From positions 1-38,653 of the forward strand of contig JAMDCU010000076.1 of NCBI GenBank assembly GCA_023489485.1: DNA of 38,653 nt, written 5' to 3'. The notes under the pieces are model-generated. The model did no database searches. It was not told the DNA's origin and saw nothing but the letters and a program-made list of their open reading frames with translations. The DNA is from Chloroflexota bacterium. GTDB taxonomy: Bacteria > Chloroflexota > Anaerolineae > UBA4142. A program made the position numbers and the translations under genes. Positions 8,724-17,175 of the stretch are shown in pieces. Position 1 is the first letter of the stretch, and every line of letters begins with the position of its first letter.

Positions 8724-10000
8724 CTACCCGGGCCTCAGACGTTGCGAAATTGACCTTGTGCTCTCGGGTGCAAAAGCGGCGAAGATCAGACTCACCAGTA
8801 CCAATATGAACGCCGCTATGTACAGGGGAATGCTTGCCTCGGTCTGATCCATGATCCAGCCGGACATCACGGGTCCCAGGAAGAGACCAAGCGTGTGCCC
8901 ATACTGACCTGTGCTTGTAAGGTCGCTGGCATAGGCGGCGGGGGCGAGTCTCGAAATACCCTCGCCTACACCCAAAATACATGCGCTGAAAAAGAACCAA
9001 GTAATCGTAGACCCTAATCCGAACAACATCAGCCCCACCGCCATCACGATTGTACTCGGTACAATGACGGCGTTCCTTCCATATCGATCCGCCAAGGGTC
9101 CGGCGACGAACAGCGTGAGCATGTTGACAACCGTATCCAGAGTAAGAGCAAGGCCAATCTGCCCTTCGCTCAGACCCAGCTTTAGGCTGCCGAGAAGCGG
9201 AACGATTGTCCCACGCGCCCCGTTGCGCGCAAAAGCGGCAGAAAACGTCACCAGTACAATGAGAACAAATCCCGGCCGAGTGAGCAACCTAAAGACACTC
9301 GAAAGGCGACGCACAGCGGAGCGGATCCCTTGGTCAATGGCGCCGCTTCCCCAGCGGTTTTCCGCTTTGCCAAGCCAAATGGTTTCAGCGACGGCCCCCG
9401 CGCTCTCCCGCCCGCCCTGATCCTCACGCAAACCCCAGTGAGTCCACACCGCCGAAATTCCCGATAACAGTGCATAGATCCAGAAAGGAGCCTGGTAACC
9501 CCAGTTTTCCGCAGCCAATCCGCCCAGCGCAGGGCCAAAGCTCGCGCTCAGTAGGAAAGCACCTTGGTACCAGCCCATCATTCGCCCGCGGTTCGATACT
9601 ACTTCATCTTGGCTAGTGCCGCGAAGGCAGTGGTATTCTGTAGTGCTGAGCCTACCCCCTGCAAAATACGAAAAAGGAGAAGCTGCGAGAAATCATTCGT
9701 CCACCCAGCCCCGAGTGCGGATACGGCGATGACCAGACATGAGAGAACGAGCACCGGTCTAGACCCTACTCTGTCTCCGAGATGTCCGGCCGGAAGGTTG
9801 GTGAAAATGCGCGCCAGTCCTAAACCGCTAATCAGGAGACCCACTGATGCCAAGCTCACACCAAAGGTCCGCGCATAAATGGGCAAGATGGGGCTCATCA
9901 GATTTAGGCCCAGCCCAGAAATCATCGTAGTCCCACAGCGAACAACAAATGACCTGTTCGCGGGAATAGTTGCCATGATGCCTGGCGCACGGCTCATCAC
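8724..10000 (-). pseudogene. 12-helix MFS transporter split by one frameshift
   Basis: The N-terminal piece (10000 to about 9600) has helices 1-4 and the loop motif AGHLGDRVGSRPVL, then LFRILQGVGSALQNTTAFAALA. The downstream piece (RGRMMGWYQGAFLLSASFGPALGGLAAENWG onward) supplies helices 5-12 with a second loop motif GPLADRYGRNAVIV. The frames join at about 9600-9625, where one base appears lost and TAG and TGA stops interrupt. No homopolymer is present, so real decay is more likely here than at the neighbouring exporter. Intact, it would be a sugar- or drug-exporter-like MFS protein of about 420 residues. The loss of both exporters suggests no selection on efflux. Confidence 0.75.
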
Positions 10001-10111
10001 GAATCCTTTGTTCCGACAGTCGACAGCATTCTCTTGGACGCCTATGCCTCATCACACCAGACAAGGATGTACTTTTTCTGTTGTCTGGGGACCACCGCCA
10101 AGCTGAACGGG

Positions 10112-10990
10112 TTATTGGGAGTCCAGTCTTTTCAAAAGCAAGGCATACTCCTCTTCCACCTCCTTTTGTACCAGTTCCAGTTCTTCGGGCGTGATTCCGG
10201 CAAAGCGACCTTGGAGCTTGAGGTATTCGGCGACGGGCTGGGGTTTGCCCACCGGAACCGTGATTCTTCCTTTGACCCTGTCGACAATCTCATATAGCGG
10301 CCAGCTTCGTGTTCGGACGGCGGCCCGGGCGATCTCGACGCTCTTTTCTGGCTCGAACCCCCATCCTGGTGGACAGGGCGAGTGAATATGAATATAGGCC
10401 GGGCCGCCACTCGCTTTGGCCTTTCCGACTTTCTTCCGCAAATCCTCGACATATCCGATGGAGGCAGTCGCCGCATAAGGGATGCCATGCGCCGCCACAA
10501 TCTGCAGCATGTCTTTTCGGCGTGCCGTCTTGCCGGCCGGAGTGGTCGTGGTCCACGCCTGATGTGGCGTCGAACCGCTTCCCTGGATGCCCGTGTTCAT
10601 GTACGCCTCGTTATCATAGCAGACATAGAGAATACGGTCGCCCCGCTCGAATGCACCCGACAAGGACTGTAGACCGATATCCACCGTGGCACCGTCACCT
10701 GCAAATCCCAGCACGTTGATGTCACTTCTTCCCTGCATCTCAAAACCCGCTTTGATACCGGCCGCATACGCCGCCGTGTTCTCCAAGTTCCCCTGGAGTC
10801 CAGGTATTCTCAGCGCCGTCTCACTGCCAAAGCCCGAAAATAGAGCAGCGCAACCGGGGGGAATCACAATCACCGTGTTCCGGCCGAGCACGTCCACGAC
10901 GACGCGAATCGCCAGTTCCAGCCCACAACCTGCACACGCACTCACCCCATGAGCCACGAAACCTTTGGCACGTGTTTTGATCTCCAGCAT
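10112..10990 (-). CDS. porB: 2-oxoacid:ferredoxin oxidoreductase beta subunit (complex 1)
   Basis: This 292-residue subunit binds thiamine diphosphate and a proximal 4Fe-4S cluster. Cluster Cys are visible at 19 and 22 (ACAGCG), 47 (PPGC) and near 205 (SPCPPGW). The TPP/Mg motif is GDGATVDIG, then YDNEAYMNTGIQGSGSTP. The ATG at 10990 overlaps the TAA of the alpha gene by one base (TAATG); upstream in-frame starts would run into that gene. With PorA and PorGD it forms the last three genes of the long minus-strand array. The reaction would be a 2-oxoacid plus CoA to acyl-CoA, CO2 and reduced ferredoxin. Pyruvate and branched-chain 2-oxoacids are both possible substrates. Confidence 0.93.
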   Translation of the reverse strand: MLEIKTRAKGFVAHGVSACAGCGLELAIRVVVDVLGRNTVIVIPPGCAALFSGFGSETALRIPGLQGNLENTAAYAAGIKAGFEMQGRSDINVLGFAGDGATVDIGLQSLSGAFERGDRILYVCYDNEAYMNTGIQGSGSTPHQAWTTTTPAGKTARRKDMLQIVAAHGIPYAATASIGYVEDLRKKVGKAKASGGPAYIHIHSPCPPGWGFEPEKSVEIARAAVRTRSWPLYEIVDRVKGRITVPVGKPQPVAEYLKLQGRFAGITPEELELVQKEVEEEYALLLKRLDSQ

Positions 10991-12186
10991 TATGACTGGA
11001 CCTCCCGAATGAACAAGGCGTTCTCTCGGACATCCAACCACCTTGCCCCCGATTCCAGTTCCTCTTGGCTGAGGAGCGCATAAAAGGCATTGGCAATACT
11101 TTCGACCGGCACATCCCTGCCGCCCAAGCCCGCGACAAATCCATGGATTTGCGTTGTGCCCGACTCTTTGCAGGCGGCGAGAACCTCGGCACAGACCGGA
11201 CCGGTTTCAGCCCCGAGGTTCGCGGAGCGATCGATGACACCGACACGAGGAACCTTCTTGAGGCATTTCCGGATCTCCGCCGCGGGAAAGGGCCGAAAGG
11301 AAATTATCTTGAGCACACCGACGCGGGCTCCTTTGGCTCTTAATTCGTCGACTGCACACTTGGCAGTACCGGACATCGAACCAAGCGTGATGAGGACGGC
11401 TTCGGCATCTTCGCAAGCATATGCCTCGACCGCGGAGTAACTCCTCCCAAATCGTCGGCCGAAATCCTCGAACACTTCAGAAACAACCGACCGCGCCGCT
11501 TCGAAAGCCTGCTGCTGCTGATAACGCATTTCCATGAAATCAGACGAAGGGGTCAGGTCGTTGATGAAGATGGGATGATCAGGGTCGAGGACGAGATTGT
11601 GCGGCTGGTAACGGGGCAGGAAATCATCGACATCGCTCTCCTCGGGGACCGATACGGCGTCGGTACGATGCGAGAGAAAAAACCCGTCGAGGCAGATCAT
11701 GGCGGGCAACTGGACCCGCTCGTCCTCGCCGATCCTATAGGCAGCCAAGGTCAGATCCAGAACTGCTTGTGCGTCTTCGGCGAAGAACTGTAGCCATCCC
11801 GAATCCCGCTCGGCCATACTGTCCTGGTGGTCGCACCAGAGGCTCCAGGGACTGACGAGGGCCCGGTTCACCACCGGCATGATAATCGGCACTCGGCACC
11901 CTGCTGCGACGCCCAAAACCTCGTGCATGAGCGCCAACCCGACCGACGAAGTCGCCGTCGCTGCGCGCACACCTGTAAGCTGGGCGCCGATGGCGCAAGA
12001 CAGCGCAGAATGCTCCGATTCCACCCGGATGTATTTCGCGTGCAGTCTCCCTTCCGCTACATAGTTGGCCAATTGTTCCGCAATGGGACTCTGCGGCGTG
12101 ATGGGATACGCGGAAATCACCTGGACTCGTGCCAGTCTCAGTGCTTCGCTCGCGGCACCATTGCCGTCTAGCATCATCCGGGGCAT
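10990..12186 (-). CDS. porA: 2-oxoacid:ferredoxin oxidoreductase alpha subunit (complex 1)
   Basis: The 398-residue subunit has the pyrimidine-domain signature VISAYPITPQSPIAEQLA near residue 25, the ESEHSALSCAIGAQLTG and ATATSSVGLALMHEVLG motifs, and the transketolase-like C-terminal half (ITLGSMSGTAKCAVDELR, VGVLKIISFRPFP). The ending GFVAGLGGRDV is usual for PorA. GAGAGGTG lies 7 bases before its ATG, and it starts 3 bases after PorGD, so translation is probably coupled. It completes the TPP active site together with PorB. Its paralogue at 34302-35483 is clearly homologous but divergent, so the two complexes may differ in substrate. Confidence 0.93.
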   Translation of the reverse strand: MPRMMLDGNGAASEALRLARVQVISAYPITPQSPIAEQLANYVAEGRLHAKYIRVESEHSALSCAIGAQLTGVRAATATSSVGLALMHEVLGVAAGCRVPIIMPVVNRALVSPWSLWCDHQDSMAERDSGWLQFFAEDAQAVLDLTLAAYRIGEDERVQLPAMICLDGFFLSHRTDAVSVPEESDVDDFLPRYQPHNLVLDPDHPIFINDLTPSSDFMEMRYQQQQAFEAARSVVSEVFEDFGRRFGRSYSAVEAYACEDAEAVLITLGSMSGTAKCAVDELRAKGARVGVLKIISFRPFPAAEIRKCLKKVPRVGVIDRSANLGAETGPVCAEVLAACKESGTTQIHGFVAGLGGRDVPVESIANAFYALLSQEELESGARWLDVRENALFIREVQS

Positions 12187-12188
12187 GC

Positions 12189-13097
12189 TTATTCACCTCT
12201 CTCGGGGACCATGGCGATACATCTCTTGGGGCATACGTTGGCACAGATTCCACAACCCTTGCAGTAGGCATAATCAAAACTAATGTCTTTACGGGGCGCA
12301 GAGCGTGTCACCGTGACGGTATCCACAGGACAATACTTCTCACAGATCTGGCAGAAGCTGCATTCTTGAAGGTTTACCACGGGGCGAACATTGCGCCATG
12401 AACCCGTGTTGGTGCTGGCGAAGACCGTGGCCACTGGTCCAAGAAGATATTTCCGTGTCTCGGGCTCTCCACTACTCATCGAACCGGAACGTGGGGGTCG
12501 CTCTGAGTGCAGCGTGTTCAAGAATCTCTTCTCTGTGCCCGGCGATTCTCTGTGGAGGGGGACAGCTTCTTGGAGTTGATCGTAGGCTCGCTGGGCGGCC
12601 TCGGCGTTCAGAGTTCCGGACTTGAACGTTTTGTCTATCGAGGCTTTCACCGACTCGATCTTGACGAGACCCGCTCCAGCCATTGCCCCCAGCATAGCCG
12701 CGTTCGGGATATCTCGCTTGATGGTTTCGAAAGAAATCCTGTGTGCGTCGACGAAATATGTCCGATGGTTCCGGAAAGGCATACTCTCGTCGAGGCTCGC
12801 CGCATTCACGATGAACACGGTCTTTTCATCGGTACCCGCCATGATGTCCACGCCCTTTTCAACCACGGCGACGTCGAAGAGAATCACATAGTTCGGCGTG
12901 TAGACAAAGGATTTGGATTTGATGGGACATGCATCGATGATCACATCGGCATAGACGGGAGCGCCCCGGCGCTCGTGGCCGTACGCGGGAATGGCCTGCG
13001 CAAACCTGTTCTCGACGATACCGACCGCTTCGGAAAAGATTTTGGCCGCAGTGACCACTCCCTGGCCCCCCAATCCGTGCATCTTGATCTGCTCCAA
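12189..13097 (-). CDS. porG: 2-oxoacid:ferredoxin oxidoreductase gamma-delta fusion (complex 1)
   Basis: Residues 1-180 are the gamma domain (MHGLGGQGVVTAAKIFSEA, then PAYGHERRGAPVYADV), which helps bind CoA. A linker of about 45 polar residues leads to a delta-type ferredoxin domain with two 4Fe-4S motifs, CSFCQICEKYCP and CKGCGICANVCP. The start is TTG at 13097, supported by GGGGAGG about 8 bases upstream; I see no ATG in frame before residue 6. The second complex in this window lacks this fusion and instead has a separate gamma gene plus a GltD-like protein. It is the first gene of the distal porGD-A-B group. Confidence 0.9.
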   Translation of the reverse strand: MEQIKMHGLGGQGVVTAAKIFSEAVGIVENRFAQAIPAYGHERRGAPVYADVIIDACPIKSKSFVYTPNYVILFDVAVVEKGVDIMAGTDEKTVFIVNAASLDESMPFRNHRTYFVDAHRISFETIKRDIPNAAMLGAMAGAGLVKIESVKASIDKTFKSGTLNAEAAQRAYDQLQEAVPLHRESPGTEKRFLNTLHSERPPRSGSMSSGEPETRKYLLGPVATVFASTNTGSWRNVRPVVNLQECSFCQICEKYCPVDTVTVTRSAPRKDISFDYAYCKGCGICANVCPKRCIAMVPERGE

Positions 13098-13165
13098 TGG
13101 CTATTCCTCCCCTTGGAATCGGTACCCCGATAAGGCCGGCCGCCGCGTTCAGTTTTCCTCGGCGG

Positions 13166-13651
13166 TCATTGCTCCGCACTGTGTGTTTCGATGAGCACTG
13201 GATCTCCGCTCTTTATTGGACCGGGCTGGAGCACGCACGCGTAGACGCGGGCCCATCCCTTATGAGTGGTCTGCGAGACTCTGCCGGGATTCCTGCCTGC
13301 AAAAAACGATGTGATGGTGTCACAGGGCGAAGTAAAACGCGTGACCAGTACCTGCACCTGATTGCCCAGACGAAGGCGCACCCCAGGGATCACGCGCGGC
13401 CAGTCGAGATCTGCCACAGTGATGTTTTCGCCCAGCGCCCCGGGGAAAACCGGATGCCCTTCCGCCTGCAAACCGAGGATGCATTCGAGGGAATATAGAC
13501 AGAGGGCGCGTTCGGGTCCCCCATGTTTGTCAGGATGCGCGGATCGATCCCCTTCGATCCCAAGCAACCCGACTTGGCGCTGGAGAATTGGACACTTGGG
13601 CACGCCTCCATCCGAGACATTGATTTGAAAGATATAACCTGATGATTTCAT
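13166..13651 (-). CDS. MOSC domain protein
   Basis: The 161-residue protein consists of a single MOSC domain, a beta-barrel found in molybdenum cofactor sulfurase C-termini and YiiM-like proteins. Characteristic parts are LLGIEGDRSAHPDKHGGPERALCLYS, FPGALGENITVADLDW and LVTRFTSPCDTI, which contains the conserved Cys. Such proteins are thought to carry sulfur or act on molybdopterin-linked hydroxylamines, but the partner here is unknown. It lies between the dppBC terminator and the por genes, so it may head the porGD-A-B transcript. It ends 68 bases before the PorGD start. Confidence 0.8.
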   Translation of the reverse strand: MKSSGYIFQINVSDGGVPKCPILQRQVGLLGIEGDRSAHPDKHGGPERALCLYSLECILGLQAEGHPVFPGALGENITVADLDWPRVIPGVRLRLGNQVQVLVTRFTSPCDTITSFFAGRNPGRVSQTTHKGWARVYACVLQPGPIKSGDPVLIETHSAEQ

Positions 13652-13673
13652 ACGTATCCTTACTTCTCAAAAA

Positions 13674-13713
13674 GCTGGGGTGGCGCGGCGGACAAACACC
13701 ACGCCACCCCAGC
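13674..13713 (-). terminator. Intrinsic terminator after dppBC
   Basis: On the minus strand a perfect 12-bp stem, GCTGGGGTGGCG at 13674-13685 paired with 13702-13713 across a 16-base loop, is followed by TTTTTGAG. It lies 76 bases past the end of the dppC-like gene and just before the MOSC gene. It would end, or partly end, transcription from the upstream array, so the MOSC and por genes would need read-through or their own promoter. Confidence 0.85.
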
Positions 13714-13788
13714 GAGCCTCGATTCACCATTGCTGCTCAGGTTCCGCCTATGCAGGCATATCAGCCAAGCCCTTTGAGGACGGTGCGA

Positions 13789-14718
13789 TCAGTAGCGTTC
13801 TCTCAATCGCGGGTTGATGACCTCCTCGTAAGCTCGCGTGACCATGTACGTGGCAATCACAAAGAGCGACAAAGCGATACCAGGCGGCAGGACCCACCAC
13901 CATGCCTGCCGAGTGGCCCCCGAAGCAAACGCCCCGTTCAACATCTGGCCCCAGGTGGGAGTCAAAGGATCGCCAAACCCCAAAAAGCTCAACGCCGCCT
14001 CCAGCAACACGCCCGAGGCGACGCCGAGGGCGACATAGAGGAAAGTCAGTGGCAAGACATTCGGTCCGATGTGAAGGTATATGATGCGCAGATGGCTGGC
14101 TCCTGCCGCCCTCGCCGCTAGGATAAATGGACGCTCTTTCAGGCTCAAGGTCTGTGAGCGAACGACGCGTGCAGTGGTTCGCCATAGGAACAAAACAATC
14201 ACTAGGATCACATTTTGCAGGCTCGATCCGGCAACGGCCAAGAGAATCAGGGCAAAGGGCAGGAACGGGATTCCGAAACAGACATCGGTCAGTCGCATCA
14301 AGATCTGGTCCACCCAGCCGCCAAAGTAGCCGGAGATCAATCCAACATTGGTGCCGATAAGTACGCTCCCCAAAGCCGACAGCCCACCCACCGCGAAAGC
14401 CGTCGGGAACCCCAAAATCAACTGGCTAAAGACATCGTAGCCAATGTTGTTGGTTCCTAACCAATGTGCCGAACTGGGCGGATCGAGCCGGAGGACGGCC
14501 CCATTCGCTCGATACATGACGTCAAACGGTTTGTAGGGCGCGAGCCAGGGAGCAAACAACGCAACGAGGGCAAACCCGACCAGCAAGATTAAGCCGAGCG
14601 CACCCAACCGATCGCTGGTGATCGTCTTGAGTGTTCCGAGAAAGCTCTGCCCGACACTCTTTAGAATTCTTAACCCATTTCCGAGGAGATCGGGTTGCCT
14701 CTGTTCGACAATTTCCAC
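13789..14718 (-). CDS. dppC: Dipeptide-type ABC transporter permease, DppC-like
   Basis: The 309-residue inner-membrane permease begins with a soluble N-terminus and TM1 (LGALGLILLVGFALVALFA), then the periplasmic HWLGTNNIGYDVFSQLI segment typical of DppC/OppC. The cytoplasmic EAA loop that contacts the ATPases reads FILAARAAGASHLRIIYLH. About six membrane segments are visible. The start is a GTG at 14718 with GGAGA 7 bases before it. The gene follows DppB by 24 bases and is followed by a clear terminator. Its ATPases and binding protein are encoded 7-13 kb upstream on the same strand. Confidence 0.92.
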   Translation of the reverse strand: MEIVEQRQPDLLGNGLRILKSVGQSFLGTLKTITSDRLGALGLILLVGFALVALFAPWLAPYKPFDVMYRANGAVLRLDPPSSAHWLGTNNIGYDVFSQLILGFPTAFAVGGLSALGSVLIGTNVGLISGYFGGWVDQILMRLTDVCFGIPFLPFALILLAVAGSSLQNVILVIVLFLWRTTARVVRSQTLSLKERPFILAARAAGASHLRIIYLHIGPNVLPLTFLYVALGVASGVLLEAALSFLGFGDPLTPTWGQMLNGAFASGATRQAWWWVLPPGIALSLFVIATYMVTRAYEEVINPRLRERY

Positions 14719-14742
14719 GTTGTATCTCCTTTTTTACCCTGA

Positions 14743-15717
14743 TTAGTATTTGACCCGCGGATCAAGATAACCATAGAGCACATCCACGACCAGGTTCATG
14801 CTCACGACCACCAGCGCGGTCAGGAAGAAACCGGCCTGAGCCACGGGATAATCATGATCCATCAGTGACGTGACGATTTGACGACCAATGCCGGGCCAGG
14901 CGAAGATGGTTTCAATCAAGACTTGGCCCTCAAACAAAAAGGCAGATATGACGGCAATATACGTGATGAGGGGCAGAATCGCGTTCCGAATGGCATGACG
15001 GATGACCTGCGGCTCGGATAGTCCTTTCGCCCAGAGCGTCTCGAAAAAGTCCTCGCCCTTTACTTCGATGATACTGGTCCGCATGAGGAGAAAAGATTCG
15101 TTAGCTCCTCTCAACACAAGCACGATCGTCGGCAGAATCAGGTGACGGAGAAAATCAAGAGAGAAAATTTCCTGCAAGAAAGGCAGGTTGGTGCCCGCCT
15201 CGACCATGCCGCCTGAAGGGAACCAACGTAGATTGTAGGAGAATATCATGAGCACGATGATAGCAAGGAAGAAGGAAGGCACCGCGCGCGTCGCGAGCGA
15301 CACGATGGCGCTGATTTGTTCAAATCTCGAGCCTCTGCGCCAACCGGCGACCGCGCCCCACACTGCGCCCAATACCACCATCAGTACCACTGAAGGTCCC
15401 ATCATCACGATGGTGTTTAGGAGTTTGTCTATGATGATCGGCCTGACACTGATTCCCTGAGTAAAAGATTGGCCAAACTGAAACGTGACCAAATTCCACA
15501 GGTATCGGAGATACTGGATATAGATCGGGTCATTGAGGCCCCACAACTCGCGCTGTCTTTGGATGGCAGCGGGATCACTCCAGACCGCTTCATTGATAAA
15601 CATCTGTGTGGGATCCCCGGGGACAAGTCGGACGATCAGGAACAACAGGGTTACGATGGCGAATAAGGTGAACAGCGTCGCCGCGAACCTTATCAGCAAA
15701 AAACGCTTCAATCCCAT
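14743..15717 (-). CDS. dppB: Dipeptide-type ABC transporter permease, DppB-like
   Basis: The 324-residue permease has the usual DppB N-terminus (FLLIRFAATLFTLFAIVTLLFLIVRLVPGDP with the RLVPGDP motif), an ERQRELWGL-like periplasmic part (AIQRQRELWGLNDPIYIQYL) and the EAA loop (TLWAKGLSEPQVIRHAIRNAILPL). About six membrane helices are visible. AGGAGA precedes the ATG. It lies 38 bases after the PrpD-like gene, so the transporter pair is embedded in the metabolic operon. With DppC it would form the channel for the substrate delivered by the permuted binding protein at 26331-28154. Confidence 0.92.
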   Translation of the reverse strand: MGLKRFLLIRFAATLFTLFAIVTLLFLIVRLVPGDPTQMFINEAVWSDPAAIQRQRELWGLNDPIYIQYLRYLWNLVTFQFGQSFTQGISVRPIIIDKLLNTIVMMGPSVVLMVVLGAVWGAVAGWRRGSRFEQISAIVSLATRAVPSFFLAIIVLMIFSYNLRWFPSGGMVEAGTNLPFLQEIFSLDFLRHLILPTIVLVLRGANESFLLMRTSIIEVKGEDFFETLWAKGLSEPQVIRHAIRNAILPLITYIAVISAFLFEGQVLIETIFAWPGIGRQIVTSLMDHDYPVAQAGFFLTALVVVSMNLVVDVLYGYLDPRVKY

Positions 15718-15754
15718 AAGCCCTTCTCCTGCAAGTCAGGCGGCCGAGTGGCGA

Positions 15755-17116
15755 TCAGCAACAGTCCCGGAGTCGGTCCGTGCCGACCATCATCTGGAAG
15801 AGTTCGTCCAGGTCAGCCAAGTGCTCAAGGTCATCTACGAGTTGAATCGCCCGTTCCACTTGTTCAGTATTCATGACCCGTCTGGCGATATCGCGGAACT
15901 TGAGCAGCACCGCCTCTCGGGACGAAAGCGTAACCGGCTTGCCGAGGTGAATCATTGGACTGTCCGAAGAGGCTTGGAAGATACGATCGTCATCCATTCG
16001 CACCGTTACAGTTACCCCGCTCTCAGGATGGCTGTCCAATCTTATCTTTGACAGCAGCAACTCCATGTCAGGCCGAAAGCGGCGCTCGTCGCGAAATGTA
16101 TCTAGACGAATGTGCCCATCCAGAAGGGCGGCGGCGAGACAATATTGGTAACTGAACTTGCCTTCCAGGCCAGTGCTTGGACGCGGACGATTGCTAATCG
16201 CCCGCAGAGGCATATTCGCAGGACATTGCAGAACGACTTCGGAGATGTGCGAGGCGTCAAGGCGATGCTCGCGCCGCAGTTCTAGTCCGAGTTCGATAAC
16301 CGCATGAGTGTCTCCCCGCGCCGGGTAGAACTTAATAACAAAACCGGGGCTGACCATGCGATAGGTCGGCAGGCACACGGTTTTTGCCGCTCCCCAGTCG
16401 TACTCGTCGGCATGGTCCTGGTAATACGCCTTGACCCAGCCACGCTCGCCTTCTATCGCTTGTTCGTTCGCGGTGAAACCTTCCGCCGCGAGGAGCGCCG
16501 CTTCAACTCCCATACGAGCTGCATTTCCGCAGTGACTGGACTTGCACATCGTCCCGATATTGGCGATCAGTCCGCCGCCGCGACTGGCGGCCATACCCAA
16601 AGCCCACTGCGTCTGCTCAAGGTTCAGACCGAGTAGCCGCGCCGAGCACGCAGCGGCTCCAATGGGACCAACCACTCCGGGCGGATGGAAGTGCAGGTCT
16701 TGGTGTGTTTGTTCGAGCCTCTCTGCGCCGTACCGCAAGCGAGCCTGCACTTCGTAGCCGACCACCAGAGCCACTAGCGCCTCCTTCCCCGGTCTATGCA
16801 TGAGCTCGCATACCGCGAGAATCGCAGGCAGCACCGGGGAGGTGGCGTGAGTAGGCGGGCGCATCAGCGGCTCGTAGTCCAACACGTGAGCCGAGATGCC
16901 GTTGATAAAAGCGGCCATCGGGGGAGAGGTCTTGTAGCCCAGGCCGAAAACAGAGCAAACAGGATGTCCACCCATCTTCTGCGCATACCGAGAAGCGAGA
17001 GCAGGAGCCTCTTCTTTGGAGCCAGCGAGGAGAACACCGATACCGTCCAGGAAGTAAAGCTTGGCTAGGTCGCGAACATCTTGAGGCAGTTCCTCAATTG
17101 CGGTCTCTAGTGCCAA
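15755..17116 (-). CDS. MmgE/PrpD family dehydratase-like protein
   Basis: This is a 450-residue member of the family that includes 2-methylcitrate dehydratase PrpD, cis-aconitate decarboxylase and iminodisuccinate epimerase. Typical segments are FLDGIGVLLAGSKEEAPALA, FINGISAHVLDYEPLM, HPPGVVGPIGAAA and ALGMAASRGGGLIANIGT. Translation probably begins upstream of the TTG at 17116, because INTTEVYARLALETAIEELP continues the family pattern. AGGGGG lies 8 bases before an ATC at 17143-17141, and no ATG or GTG exists between there and the preceding stop. The start is therefore unresolved and may be an ATC or a mutated ATG. It sits between the LeuA-like synthase and DppB. It could dehydrate the condensation product, but the substrate is unknown. 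Confidence 0.85.
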   Translation of the reverse strand: MALETAIEELPQDVRDLAKLYFLDGIGVLLAGSKEEAPALASRYAQKMGGHPVCSVFGLGYKTSPPMAAFINGISAHVLDYEPLMRPPTHATSPVLPAILAVCELMHRPGKEALVALVVGYEVQARLRYGAERLEQTHQDLHFHPPGVVGPIGAAACSARLLGLNLEQTQWALGMAASRGGGLIANIGTMCKSSHCGNAARMGVEAALLAAEGFTANEQAIEGERGWVKAYYQDHADEYDWGAAKTVCLPTYRMVSPGFVIKFYPARGDTHAVIELGLELRREHRLDASHISEVVLQCPANMPLRAISNRPRPSTGLEGKFSYQYCLAAALLDGHIRLDTFRDERRFRPDMELLLSKIRLDSHPESGVTVTVRMDDDRIFQASSDSPMIHLGKPVTLSSREAVLLKFRDIARRVMNTEQVERAIQLVDDLEHLADLDELFQMMVGTDRLRDCC

Positions 17117-17175
17117 GCGGGCGTAGACCTCTGTCGTGTTGATTTTCGTTCCCCCTGATCAGAGTGGCAGGCGAA

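Noticed and set aside
10057-10088. 8-bp inverted repeat after PorB1 (CCAGACAA/TTGTCTGG)
   Set aside because: Considered as a terminator of the array, but no T-run follows the stem on the minus strand and the loop is long, so support is too weak.
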